DNA from: Planctomycetota bacterium
Lineage (GTDB): Bacteria > Planctomycetota > Planctomycetia > Planctomycetales > Planctomycetaceae
Direction: 5' to 3'
DNA: 64,000 nt
Assembly: GCA_003388505.1 (NCBI GenBank)
Contig: QQVO01000069.1
Location: forward strand, 115,019-179,018
Shown: in pieces, positions 26,119-38,983 of the stretch
Position numbering within the stretch: the first letter of the stretch is position 1
Layout of the letters: every line of letters starts with the position of its first letter
Position numbers and translations under genes: made by a program
Notes under the pieces: model-generated
What the model was told of the DNA's origin: nothing
Database searches by the model: none
The model's input: the letters and a program-made list of their open reading frames with translations, nothing else

Positions 26119-28857
26119 ATGGCGACTCACAAGTACGTGTATTTCTTCGGGGACGGATCCGCCGAGGGCGGCGGAAAGATGAAGAACGAGTTGGGCGGGA
26201 AGGGCGCCAATCTGGCGGAGATGACGAACATCGGCTTGCCCGTGCCGGCGGGATTTACGCTGAACACCGATGTCTGCACGTACTTTTACGATCACGAACG
26301 GCAGTACCCCCCGGAACTGAGTCAGCAGGTGGAGGACGCGCTGCACCGCGTCGAGCAGGTGATGGGCGCGAAATTCGGGGATGCGGAGAATCCGCTGCTG
26401 CTTTCGTGCCGGTCGGGCGCGCGGGAATCGATGCCCGGCATGATGGATACGGTGCTCAACATCGGTCTCAATGAGACGACGGTGCAAGCACTGATCAAAC
26501 AGTCCGGGAACGAGCACTTCGCCTGGGACAGCTATCGTCGGCTGATCCAGATGTACGGCGACGTCGTGCTGGGATTGAAGCCGGAGAACAAGAACGACCC
26601 CGACCATTTCGAGGACATTCTCGACACCGCACGCGAGAAGGCGGGCGTGGAACACGAGAAAGACCTCTCGATCGACAACCTGAAACAGATCGTGGCCGAC
26701 TTCAAGGCAGTGATCAAAAAGCACGCCGGAGTCGAGTTTCCGACCGACCCGATGGACCAGCTCTGGGGCTGCATTGGAGCGGTGTTCGGAAGCTGGATGA
26801 ACGATCGGGCGATCGTCTATCGCCGGCAGTACGGGATTCCGCACTCGTGGGGCACGGCCGTCAACGTGCAGGCCATGGTGTTCGGGAATCTGGGAGACGA
26901 TTGCGCGACCGGCGTCGGTCTGACGCGCAACTGCTCGGACGGCACGCCCGGCTTCTGCGGCGATTATCTCATCAACGCGCAAGGCGAAGACGTGGTCGCC
27001 GGAACGCGCACGCCGAAACGCGTCGAAGTGACTCTTGCGGACGACATGCCCGAGGCGTACGAGCAACTTAACAACATCGGGAAAACGCTCGAACAGCACT
27101 ACAAGGACGTGCAGGACATCGAGTTCACGGTTCAAAAGGGCCGCGTCTGGATGCTGCAGACGCGCAACGCCAAACGAACCGGATTCGCCGCCGTGCGGAT
27201 TGCGGTGGACCTGGTCAACGAAAACCTGATCGACCCGAAGACGGCGCTTGAGAAGCGGAGAATCCCGGCCGATGACCTGAACCAACTCCTGCAGCCGATC
27301 TTCGATCCCGACGCCAAAGCGGCGGCGGAGAAGGAAAACCGATTGCTTGCCAAGGGGATCAACGCCGGTCCCGGAGCGGCCACCGGTCAGATCGTCTTCC
27401 ACGCGTCCGACGCCGAGGAACGCTGGAACGCGGACAATGATCTCCAACTGGTGCTCGTCCGCAAGGAGACGAGTCCCGAGGACCTGCGGGGCATGAAGGT
27501 CGCCAAGGGGATTCTGACCGCGTTCGGCGGGGCTTCCTCGCACGCCGCACTGGTCAGCCGGCAGATGGGCAAGACCTGCGTCTGCGGATGCAAGGAGTTG
27601 AACATCAACTATGAAGCGGGAACGGTGACAGTCGACGACACGGTGCTCAAGGACGGCGACTGGATTTCGATCGACGGCTTCAGCGGAGAAGTCTTCGCAG
27701 GCAAGATCGAGACGTCGCCGTCGGAGGTGATGGACGTGTTGATGGGCAAGCGCGAGCCCGAAGATTCGGAGACGTACGGCCGTTATGCGCAGCTCATGCA
27801 GTGGGCCGACGATCACCGCCGACTCAAGGTGCGGGCCAACGCCGAGGCGCACGACGCGGAGGCGGCCGTCGCGCTGGGGGCGGAAGGGGTCGGTCTCTGC
27901 CGCACGGAGCACATGTTCTTCGATCATCTGGACGAAATCCGGGAAATGATCTTTGCGACGAAGCAGGACGATCGGGCGGCGGCTCTTGCCAAGCTGCTGC
28001 CGTTCCAGCGGGACGATTTCACGCATTTGTTCCGTACCATGGGAGAACGTCCGGTGACGATCCGGCTGCTCGATCCGCCGCTGCACGAGTTCCTGTCGGT
28101 GCATCATCTCGAGGAGGAGCCGGGACTGGCCGAGAAGCTCGCGACACAGTTCAACGTCTCACTGGATGACGTCAAGCGGCGCGTCGAAGAGTTGGCGGAG
28201 GTCAATCCGATGCTGGGTCACCGGGGATGCCGGTTGGGGATCGTGTATCCCGAGATCACCGCGATGCAGGCGCGAGCCATCATGGAGGCTGCCTGCGCCG
28301 TCCGGAAGGAGGGCATCGAGGTGAAGCCGGAGATCATGATTCCGCTGGCCGGTTACAAGACCGAGTTCCAGAACCAGGCCGCCATTGTCCGTCAGTCAGC
28401 CGACGCGGTGATCGAGGAGCAGGGCGTCGGAATTCACTACACGGTCGGGACGATGATTGAAATCCCTCGCGCTGCGTTGACCGCCGATGAGATCGCCGAG
28501 GAAGCCGAGTTCTTCAGCTTCGGCACGAACGATCTGACCCAGACGACGCTCGGCATGAGCCGGGACGACTACAAGGGGTTCATCGGCTACTACATGGAAC
28601 ACGACATCGTTCCGGGCGATCCGTTCCAGTCGATCGATCAGACCGGCGTTGGAACCCTGATGAAGATCGGGGTCGAAAAGGGTCGCGCCACCCGCAAGGA
28701 TCTGAAGATCGGAATCTGCGGCGAGCACGGCGGCGACCCGAAGTCGGTCTACTTCTGCGATGAAGCGGAACTCGACTACGTCAGTTGCAGCCCGCGGCGG
28801 ATTCCGATTGCCCGGCTCGCCGCGGCGCAGTCGGCGGTCGCCTCGAGAGATTCCTGA
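26119..28857 (+). CDS. ppdK: Pyruvate, phosphate dikinase
   Basis: 912 residues from the ATG at 26119 (GAGG nine bases upstream). It interconverts pyruvate + ATP + Pi and PEP + AMP + PPi. The nucleotide-binding domain starts GGKGANLAEMTNIGLPVPAGF and includes SCRSGARESMPGMMDTVLN and QYGIPHSWGTAVNVQ. The swivelling domain has the catalytic H475 in GGASSHAALVSRQMG; most members have GGxTSHAAVVAR. The PEP/pyruvate barrel has LCRTEHMFF, SFGTNDLTQTTLGMSRDD and a catalytic Cys near 867 (CGEHGGD). The enzyme is slightly longer than the usual ~875 residues. It runs alone as a transcription unit. Confidence 0.96.
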   Translation: MATHKYVYFFGDGSAEGGGKMKNELGGKGANLAEMTNIGLPVPAGFTLNTDVCTYFYDHERQYPPELSQQVEDALHRVEQVMGAKFGDAENPLLLSCRSGARESMPGMMDTVLNIGLNETTVQALIKQSGNEHFAWDSYRRLIQMYGDVVLGLKPENKNDPDHFEDILDTAREKAGVEHEKDLSIDNLKQIVADFKAVIKKHAGVEFPTDPMDQLWGCIGAVFGSWMNDRAIVYRRQYGIPHSWGTAVNVQAMVFGNLGDDCATGVGLTRNCSDGTPGFCGDYLINAQGEDVVAGTRTPKRVEVTLADDMPEAYEQLNNIGKTLEQHYKDVQDIEFTVQKGRVWMLQTRNAKRTGFAAVRIAVDLVNENLIDPKTALEKRRIPADDLNQLLQPIFDPDAKAAAEKENRLLAKGINAGPGAATGQIVFHASDAEERWNADNDLQLVLVRKETSPEDLRGMKVAKGILTAFGGASSHAALVSRQMGKTCVCGCKELNINYEAGTVTVDDTVLKDGDWISIDGFSGEVFAGKIETSPSEVMDVLMGKREPEDSETYGRYAQLMQWADDHRRLKVRANAEAHDAEAAVALGAEGVGLCRTEHMFFDHLDEIREMIFATKQDDRAAALAKLLPFQRDDFTHLFRTMGERPVTIRLLDPPLHEFLSVHHLEEEPGLAEKLATQFNVSLDDVKRRVEELAEVNPMLGHRGCRLGIVYPEITAMQARAIMEAACAVRKEGIEVKPEIMIPLAGYKTEFQNQAAIVRQSADAVIEEQGVGIHYTVGTMIEIPRAALTADEIAEEAEFFSFGTNDLTQTTLGMSRDDYKGFIGYYMEHDIVPGDPFQSIDQTGVGTLMKIGVEKGRATRKDLKIGICGEHGGDPKSVYFCDEAELDYVSCSPRRIPIARLAAAQSAVASRDS

Positions 28858-28915
28858 GCCGCTATAAGCGAAACGGACCGGCCTGCTTCGCTTGCGCGGC
28901 GGTCACGGGCGTCTG

Positions 28916-29716
28916 TCACTTTTCGTCCGCGGCGCGCCGACTTGCCGCGTCGGCGGTGGTCGTCTTGTTTTGACCGGCGGCGCGTCCGAAGTGCGGGCCC
29001 TGGAGGAGTTTCTCGGCGGTCTGCTCGATGCGGTGCATGCGGCCGTTCAGAAATTCGACGCGCGTGCCGACCTCATGTTTGGTCTGTTGCAAGCCGCCGG
29101 ACACGAGCGTGATGACGCCGAGCAACAGCAGCATCTGTCCCGCGGTGGTGACAAGCCAACCGGTGGGTGCATACTCGGCCGGTCCGCCGAAGTATCCCCA
29201 CAGGATGACGGCGGTTCCGACCGTCAGCACGCCGACTCCCAGATAGGCGAGGAGTTGGCCCCACATCGACTCTCCGCGTCCGGGATGTTTCTTCATCGCG
29301 ATGGTTGAGACGTCGAAGTGCGGCGCAGGGAGCGAGGCGTGCGCTGCGTGGTCTCGCCGCGTCGATTGCTCTGCGGCCTTTGCCGGCTGCTCATGCTTCC
29401 TAGCGGGCCGCTGCGTGCGCCCCGCGAGTTCGTCGGTCGAATGGGGGCGATCGATGCGATACGACATCCTGGCCGGTTCGGCGGCATTGGCGTCGGTGCT
29501 CTGCGGCTCGGGATCATTCGGGCTCGGCTCGGCATCCTGCGGTTGTGCACTGTCCCTCGAGAGTCGTTCGACGAGATTGCGGGCCTTGGCCATATCGGGG
29601 TGCAACGAGGGCGCGATGACCTTCTTGACTTCGCTGCCGCAGGTCGTGCATTTGAGGGACTGGCCGTCCGCGGAGACCTCGGTCGCCACGTCGACCTGAC
29701 ACTTGGGACACCGCAT
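28916..29716 (-). CDS. Zinc-ribbon membrane protein with C-terminal coiled coil
   Basis: 266 residues from the ATG at 29716, with GAGGAA upstream. It opens with a zinc ribbon (MRCPKCQVDV ... CTTCG, two C-x2-C pairs in the first ~30 residues). A long low-complexity hydrophilic linker follows, then two membrane segments (YLGVGVLTVGTAVILWGYF and WLVTTAGQMLLLLGVITLV). Last comes a short helical segment (VGTRVEFLNGRMHRIEQTAEKLLQ) and a charged tail. Function unknown; the layout is that of a membrane-anchored sensor or scaffold. Convergent with ppdK, 58 bases apart. Confidence 0.75.
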   Translation of the reverse strand: MRCPKCQVDVATEVSADGQSLKCTTCGSEVKKVIAPSLHPDMAKARNLVERLSRDSAQPQDAEPSPNDPEPQSTDANAAEPARMSYRIDRPHSTDELAGRTQRPARKHEQPAKAAEQSTRRDHAAHASLPAPHFDVSTIAMKKHPGRGESMWGQLLAYLGVGVLTVGTAVILWGYFGGPAEYAPTGWLVTTAGQMLLLLGVITLVSGGLQQTKHEVGTRVEFLNGRMHRIEQTAEKLLQGPHFGRAAGQNKTTTADAASRRAADEK

Positions 29717-29893
29717 CGGAATTCCTCCATGAAGACCGGGCCTGCCGGGATTGCGCAATGAGCGGGGAAAAATACGCAATTTCGGCAAATCTCCGCAAGA
29801 TCGAATCGGAGTCGGTCGTGCGCAGGGGCGCATCCCACGCATTGCAATTGTTGACGCAAAGCCGCGAAGAGGGGAAGGGCCGAACGGAAGATT

Positions 29894-31582
29894 TCAGTCA
29901 CCGAATCGCCGCCCGTAGAAATGTTCCAGCCGGCGGCGGGACCGGTCGATCTCGGCTGCGAGTTGTGACTCCGGAAGGCGGCCGGCCGCGACCATGCGGG
30001 CGGCAACATCGCGGAGCGTTTCCAGGGACAAATCGCGGCTCCAGGCGAGCATCAGGCGGCGTTCAATGAGATCCTCAAGGTGTTTGGGAGCTTCGTTCCG
30101 AATCGACCAGTCCACGAACGATTGGGGGATGGTTGTTCCCGTAATGGTTTCGCCGGAACCGCAGGCGAATTCCTCGGCCAACGGGTCGAGACGGCTTCCG
30201 ATCAAGTCCCACACGGCTGCAGCCTGATGGATCGACCACCCTGCACGATCGGCTGCGGACTGGAGGCGGGCGGCGAGTTGTCCATCGTTTGCGGGATAGT
30301 CTTCGCCGCCGGGGATGACGCGGTTTCGCGTGGTTGCAGTGCGCGGGACTCCCAGTCGCGTGAGGATCTGGTCGGCTGCGACCTCGCCGAACTGCCTGCA
30401 CGTCGTGAGCTTGCCGCCTACGAGCGTGTCGATCGGAATGGAAGCGGCGCTCCCGTGGACGATCGCATGGCCGCGCGGAATCGCACCGGTCTTGCCGGTG
30501 CTGACATACGGCAGCGGCCGGACTCCGCAGTAGTGCGCAGTAACGTCGTGCGGTCCGACTCCGACGCCGGGAAAGACGGCGTCGACCATCTGCAGCAGGT
30601 AGGCGATCTCCTGGTCCGACGCGGTCACCTCCAATGGATCGATTTCCACGCGGACATCGGTCGTTCCAATCATGACGGATTCTCCGCAGGGTAGGACGAA
30701 GACCAGCCGGCCATCGGCGGTTTCGGCGTAGACCCCGTCGTCGCCGAGCGCCTTCCGGAGTCCGGGATGACTGGTGAAGAGATGGCTGCCCTTGGTGCCG
30801 CCGAACAGCCGCTCCGCATCGACGCCCAGCGACTGAAGCGTTCTGTCGCCGCCGGCGCCGGTGGCGTTGACGATCGTCGCTGGGTAAAGCGTTTCGTCTT
30901 CGCCATCGCCTTCCACCGGGGAAATCCAAACCTGCCCGCTCCGGATCGCTGCGGTGTGGTAGGTTCGAACATCGAAGCGGACGCCTCGCTTGCGAGCGGC
31001 GCGTCGGGCGTCATCGAGCAGCGACAGCACGAAGCGCTCAGGAGAGAGAATCTGAGCGTCGGAATAGCTGCACAGCCAGCGGTACTGGTTCGAGTTGACG
31101 GCGGGCAGCCCCGCTTCGCCGACCCTATGGACGCGGTAGCGTACGTCTGCGTCACTGTCAGCCAGGTAGTCGTAAATCCACAGGCCGATGCGGACGGCCC
31201 ACAGTCCCCGGCCGGCCTTGAACGGAAAACTGGCGGCGATGCGGTTCAGCTTGAAGAACCGGAACGCCGCCTGGATCAGGCCTCCGGTCCGCCTGGCGAC
31301 TGGGATGTGCAGCCGCAGCGGTCGGACATACTGGGGGGCGAGCCGGAGCAGGCGGGCTCGCTCGTTGAGCGATTCACGGACAAGTCCAACGTCGCCGTAC
31401 TCCAGATACCGCAAACCGCCGTGGATAAGCCTGGACGATTTGGCGGTGGCGCCGGTTGCGATGTCATGCCGGTCGACGATGACGACGCCGACGCCGTTAA
31501 TGGCCAGCTCTCTTGCGACGCAAGCTCCGTTGACGCCGGCGCCGAGAATCAACACGACGGGAGGCGCCTCTCCATGTTGCAT
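29894..31582 (-). CDS. glpD: FAD-dependent glycerol-3-phosphate dehydrogenase
   Basis: 562 residues. Membrane-associated flavoenzyme that oxidises glycerol-3-phosphate to dihydroxyacetone phosphate and passes electrons to quinone. The N-terminal dinucleotide-binding motif is LILGAGVNGACVARELA, followed by the family signature ATAKSSRLIHGGLRYLEYG. Later landmarks: GGTKGSHLF, FVLPCGESVMIGTTD, GVRPLP and VGGKLTTCRQFGE. The C-terminal helical domain is complete. No glycerol kinase or facilitator gene is adjacent. It could be annotated glpA in other schemes; the single-subunit length favours glpD. Confidence 0.92.
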   Translation of the reverse strand: MQHGEAPPVVLILGAGVNGACVARELAINGVGVVIVDRHDIATGATAKSSRLIHGGLRYLEYGDVGLVRESLNERARLLRLAPQYVRPLRLHIPVARRTGGLIQAAFRFFKLNRIAASFPFKAGRGLWAVRIGLWIYDYLADSDADVRYRVHRVGEAGLPAVNSNQYRWLCSYSDAQILSPERFVLSLLDDARRAARKRGVRFDVRTYHTAAIRSGQVWISPVEGDGEDETLYPATIVNATGAGGDRTLQSLGVDAERLFGGTKGSHLFTSHPGLRKALGDDGVYAETADGRLVFVLPCGESVMIGTTDVRVEIDPLEVTASDQEIAYLLQMVDAVFPGVGVGPHDVTAHYCGVRPLPYVSTGKTGAIPRGHAIVHGSAASIPIDTLVGGKLTTCRQFGEVAADQILTRLGVPRTATTRNRVIPGGEDYPANDGQLAARLQSAADRAGWSIHQAAAVWDLIGSRLDPLAEEFACGSGETITGTTIPQSFVDWSIRNEAPKHLEDLIERRLMLAWSRDLSLETLRDVAARMVAAGRLPESQLAAEIDRSRRRLEHFYGRRFGD

Positions 31583-31801
31583 CCGACGACTCCGGGTCTG
31601 TCCGTCTTGAACTTGTGAAGCCCGGCTTGAAACTCAGCACGAAACCGCGCGAAACCCTGCGGGATTCGTGCTCCCGCAGGAACCGCTCAACCTGTAAACT
31701 CGAAATCGGCAGACCTGGAGAGAATACTGCACAACGAGCGAGCCGTGCGAGCCGAGACGCCTGACGCTCCGCGCGCTCGCCCTTGATTTGGAGAATGAAC
31801 T

Positions 31802-32233
31802 GTGACCCGCGCTGAGATTGAAGCCTGCATTCCTCATCGCAGCCCGTTTCTCTGGCTCGATGAAGTTGTTGAAATCGATGAGCGGCGGCTTCACGCCCGA
31901 AAATGTCTCGATCCGGAACTGGACGTCTTCAGCGGGCATTTCCCGGGCTTCCCGGTGCTGCCGGGCGTGCTGCAGTGCGAAGCCGCGTTTCAGGCGGCGG
32001 CCGTGCTGATCTCGCGCATCGAACCGGTCGGCAGCGATCACGTACCGGTCGTCACACGGCTGAACAATGTGCAGTTCCGGCGACTGGTCCGCCCCGGCGA
32101 GACGCTCGACATCGAAGTCGAACTGACTGAGCGACTGGCGAACGCGTTCTATCTGAAAGGGAAGACGTCCGTGGGCGGGAAGGTCTGCACACGGCTGGAG
32201 TTCGCGTGTGCGACGGCTGCTACCGATTCGTAG
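31802..32233 (+). CDS. FabZ-like 3-hydroxyacyl-ACP dehydratase
   Basis: 143 residues, GTG start at 31802 with GGAG upstream. It has the hot-dog fold with the FabZ active site: H46 in GHFPGFPVLPG and E60 in GVLQCEAAFQAA. It starts with the usual IPHRSPFLWLDEV segment. It would dehydrate 3-hydroxyacyl-ACP in fatty acid synthesis. It stands alone rather than with lpxA/lpxD or other fab genes, so it may be a paralogue for a special acyl chain. Confidence 0.87.
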   Translation: MTRAEIEACIPHRSPFLWLDEVVEIDERRLHARKCLDPELDVFSGHFPGFPVLPGVLQCEAAFQAAAVLISRIEPVGSDHVPVVTRLNNVQFRRLVRPGETLDIEVELTERLANAFYLKGKTSVGGKVCTRLEFACATAATDS

Positions 32234-32309
32234 GTCGCAAGGCGGCTGCATTGTGACGCTATCGCCCATGCGGACGAGATTACCGTCATTTTTCGATAAA
32301 AGGTGTGAT

Positions 32310-33590
32310 ATGCCGTGCTTAGAGCAAATTGCTCTACCATGTGTCCGCGTCGAGCGGTGTTTGGACTGTCGAGGACGAGAATCCGCGAGACAGATCGTCA
32401 ATACTGATTTGCAAAGCGCTATCAGAGTCTTGTCGGCGTGCTGTATTTTCTGCCTGTTGTCGTTGAACGCGGAATCACGTGAATTCAACATTCTGGATTA
32501 CGGAGCGACGGCCGACGATGAATCGGACGATACGCTGGCGATTCGAGAGTGCTTTGAAGCCTGTCACGAAGCCGGCGGCGGGGTCGTCGTCATTCCGGCG
32601 GGGACGTACCTCGTTTCCCGGCAGGCATCGGAGAGTCCGATCCTGGAACTCCCGTCGCGGACGCTCATTCGAGGCGAAGGGGCCGCATCGACGCTGAAGT
32701 TTTCCGAGCGCGTCAACGATACGAATTTCTGGCGGATGCTGGGAGCAAGCCGGCGGGATTGCCGGGATGTGGTGATCCGCGATTTGCACCTCGACGGATC
32801 GAACACCTATCAGTCGTACGAGCCGGGCGAGACTCCGGAGCAAAACCACGGGATCTTCCTGCACCGGAAAGACGGCGTCATCGAGAACATTCTGGTTGAG
32901 AACTGTCTCGTTGAGAACTTCAGCGGCGACTGCATCGGCCTTTCGGTCGGTTGCAGGCAGATCACGATTCGCGGCGTGACGTTGCGGAACTTCGTCCGGC
33001 AGGGAATCCAGATGGCCGGTGATCCGGAGTCGCGCGGCTATCTCGTGACCGAATGTCAGGACCTGGCCGGTGAAGTGCGCCCGGGCGGTTCGACGATCCA
33101 CGTGGAGCATGCTGACGGTGTGCAGGACGTCATCATCACCGACAATCGCTGCCGCCACTCCATTCTGGCCGGCGGCGTCGACGGGATTATCATTCGCGAC
33201 AATACGATTTCGGGCCGGCTCGTCGGGAACGGCAACAGCAACGCGATCGTCTCCGGAAACCTTGTGCGCGGCCCGGACGCCGCGGCGGCGGTCATCCAAC
33301 TCGGATTCACCGACGGCCTGGTTCTGAAAGACAACGTTGTCCTTTCGCCCAACCCGGAGGCGACCGGAATCTACGTGTGGGGTTCGTCAAGGTATGATCC
33401 CAACCCGAGCCGCGATGTGCTGATCGCCGATAATCTGGTCCGAGTCACCGGCCGAGGCGTGTTTCTAAACGGGGTCGACGGTGGGACGATTGCCCACAAC
33501 CGGATCGCAACGGCTGACGCATCGCAGCGGGTGGTGCTGCAGCGGTGTGAAGACGTGAACGTTCAGGGCGACCCCTCTCCCGCAGAATGA
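32310..33590 (+). CDS. Secreted parallel beta-helix (pectate lyase-like) protein
   Basis: 426 residues if started at the ATG at 32310, which has AAAGGTG five bases upstream. The body is a right-handed beta-helix: FNILDYGATADDESDDTLAI is the standard N-terminal cap of pectate-lyase/polygalacturonase-like proteins. It is followed by repeats such as RDVVIRDLHLDG, ITIRGVTLRNF, DVIITDNRC, GIIIRDNTISG and DVLIADNLVRV. Residues about 4-38 of this start are encoded by the dispersed 104-bp repeat. The hydrophobic export signal comes after it (VLSACCIFCLLSLNAES). An alternative start is the TTG at 32431, giving a short normal signal peptide. The substrate is probably a polysaccharide; I could not assign a specific activity. 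Confidence 0.82.
   Translation: MPCLEQIALPCVRVERCLDCRGRESARQIVNTDLQSAIRVLSACCIFCLLSLNAESREFNILDYGATADDESDDTLAIRECFEACHEAGGGVVVIPAGTYLVSRQASESPILELPSRTLIRGEGAASTLKFSERVNDTNFWRMLGASRRDCRDVVIRDLHLDGSNTYQSYEPGETPEQNHGIFLHRKDGVIENILVENCLVENFSGDCIGLSVGCRQITIRGVTLRNFVRQGIQMAGDPESRGYLVTECQDLAGEVRPGGSTIHVEHADGVQDVIITDNRCRHSILAGGVDGIIIRDNTISGRLVGNGNSNAIVSGNLVRGPDAAAAVIQLGFTDGLVLKDNVVLSPNPEATGIYVWGSSRYDPNPSRDVLIADNLVRVTGRGVFLNGVDGGTIAHNRIATADASQRVVLQRCEDVNVQGDPSPAE
32319..32422 (+). repeat. Dispersed 104-bp element, copy 2
   Basis: 100 of 104 bases match 11579-11682. It again begins with the palindrome TAGAGCAAATTGCTCTA and again lies upstream of a secreted protein's export signal. Here the conserved frame is open and continuous with the beta-helix protein. 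Confidence 0.9.
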
Positions 33591-33699
33591 GGCAACAGGA
33601 CTGAGGCAAACCGGGTGTCCAGCAAGGCGTTCCAGCATCGACGATGCCTGCGCACCTGGCCGGCTCTCCGGTCGAGAGCGACTGCTACGGCGACAGCAG

Positions 33700-37287
<3,588 letters not shown>

Positions 37288-37623
37288 GAAACTCGCGTTC
37301 CGTTCAGACTCGGTGTCACACTCCGCGACGAAACAAAGCCGTTTCGCGGGCGATATCCCTGGTTATTCGGCGAGCCGCTCTCGATCTTGGCGTGGGCCGC
37401 GAAGTGCAGCGTCCCGCACGCGGCTGCAAGCGCCTCGTCGACGTAAACATCCGTGCGCCCGAAGTTTATTTCTTGACCGGAAAGCGGTCAATGGGCGTGT
37501 CCAGCGGGACACAAGCGTCGATTGCGAGACAGAACAGCCGGGCGGCAGTGCGAATGAGTCACACTGCAAACGGGGATTGCGCAGGCAGCCCGGCATCGAC
37601 CGCGTCTCGATTGCGACAGGCCG
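37288..37623. other. Intergenic gap
   Basis: 336 bases between the FHA gene stop and secA start, both minus strand. It should contain the secA promoter. No SecM-like reading frame, hairpin with T-run or recognisable RNA was found. Confidence 0.4.
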
Positions 37624-38541
37624 CTACGAGTCGCTCGGCGGGCGTCGCTGCAGATACTTCTGAATGATGTTGCCGGCGAGATCCGGAACATTCTTTTCGG
37701 CGTTGGGCTTTGCGTCGCCTTCGGCACTCGGGGCGGGCGGCTCAGGCGGTTTCGCTCCGGTTGTCGACGGATCGGGCAGCCTCACGTCTGCGGAGGAATC
37801 TGACTCCACTGGTTCAGCCGCAGACTGCGTTTCGGGCGAAGGAGCCGATTGCTGTTGGGGATAGCCCTGCTGAGGATACCCTTGTTGCTGTGGATACCCC
37901 TGTTGCGGATAGGGCGCGGCCTGGGGGTAGTATCCGGGATAGCCGGGATACTGCGGTGGATAACCGGCGTACGGGTACTGCGGCTGCGGCGGATATCCGG
38001 GCGGGTAGCCTGCCATGGGCGCCGGAAAATAAGCCGTATCCCCCACGCCGACCTGCGGCGCGGGAGCAGGTTGACCGGGGGTGGCGACGGCCGGCGCCGA
38101 GGCGGGAATCTCCGTATGCGTTTCGTCGGCCGCAACGGCCGTGGAGGTTTCGCCGTTGACGACGCTCGACCCGTCATCCGCTGCGTGATCGTCGGAGGCG
38201 GAATCGTCGCTGCTGTCGATGGCGGCTGTTCCGGCGGCCACGTCGTCGCCCAGCAGCACCTGGAACTTCAGAATCCCGACGACCACCTCGTCCCCGGATT
38301 TGAGTTCGACGCCTCCCCGGATCGTCTCGCCGTTCACTCTCGTGCCGTTGGTGCTGCCGAGGTCTCGCACGCGGAGGGTGAATTCATCGTTCGTGAAGAC
38401 GCAATGATGCCGGCTCACGAGTTCACTGTTCGGCCGGAGATGGCAGTCTTCCTCGCGGCCGATGAGAAAGCGGCCGACCGGGAGAGGGATGATCGTGCCC
38501 TGCTTCTGTTCCGAAATGACCTTCAACGCGGCTTCAATCAT
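37624..38541 (-). CDS. FHA-domain protein with Pro/Tyr/Gln-rich low-complexity region
   Basis: 305 residues. The N-terminal FHA domain (about 5-100) has FLIGREEDCHLRP, VSRHHCVF and DLGSTNGTRVNGETI. An acidic Ser/Asp stretch (about 105-135) follows. Then comes a long Pro/Tyr/Gly/Gln region (about 165-235) with repeated GYPPQ/GYPQQ units, often seen in proteins that self-associate. The C terminus is a short helix (VPDLAGNIIQKYLQRR). No membrane segment. It probably reads phosphothreonine signals; its partner is unknown. Confidence 0.85.
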   Translation of the reverse strand: MIEAALKVISEQKQGTIIPLPVGRFLIGREEDCHLRPNSELVSRHHCVFTNDEFTLRVRDLGSTNGTRVNGETIRGGVELKSGDEVVVGILKFQVLLGDDVAAGTAAIDSSDDSASDDHAADDGSSVVNGETSTAVAADETHTEIPASAPAVATPGQPAPAPQVGVGDTAYFPAPMAGYPPGYPPQPQYPYAGYPPQYPGYPGYYPQAAPYPQQGYPQQQGYPQQGYPQQQSAPSPETQSAAEPVESDSSADVRLPDPSTTGAKPPEPPAPSAEGDAKPNAEKNVPDLAGNIIQKYLQRRPPSDS

Positions 38542-38983
38542 GCCGTTTCAACTCCACGACTAACGGGTGCCGGTGATTCGAACGTGAGCCTGCGCGCTGA
38601 ACGGCGCGGGGCTCAATCCTGCAACAAGTCGACTGCGGAACAAGAATCACGACGACAATGCACAACACCTGGGAGCCGAATCGTTTGCCCCGATCGAGGG
38701 GCGACTGATTCCAATCGAGATATGAGAAAATGGGAAGTGATTGAAACCACTGGTACGCTATCACTGGGGTATGCGTCTGTCAACGACCAAAACAACCGTT
38801 GAACAGGCAAAATATGGGACTGCTATGGAAGATACGTCAGGTCCGGCAGACTTTCACAGCACATTCGCCGCTCGACGCTGATGGACGGTCACAGGAATGT
38901 TCATCTTGCTTGGGTCGCGAGGTCAGCGGTAGACTTCCCGCCCGGTCGCCTGTCGAGAAACCGTTCGAGCGTGGAGGCTTTCG
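38542..38983. other. Intergenic gap between divergent genes
   Basis: 442 bases between the FHA gene (minus) and the histidine kinase (plus). It must contain both promoters. The stretch 38700-38820 is locally AT-richer, as expected for a promoter, but no specific site is claimed. Confidence 0.4.

Noticed and set aside
25993..28107. 704-codon open frame antisense to pyruvate phosphate dikinase
   Set aside because: GC-rich shadow of a firmly identified gene; no domain, no ribosome site, and His/Arg/Val-rich composition typical of a reverse frame.
37861..37990. Short-period repeats that could suggest a CRISPR or tandem array
   Set aside because: They are codons for the Tyr/Pro/Gln-rich part of an FHA protein, in frame, with no spacers.
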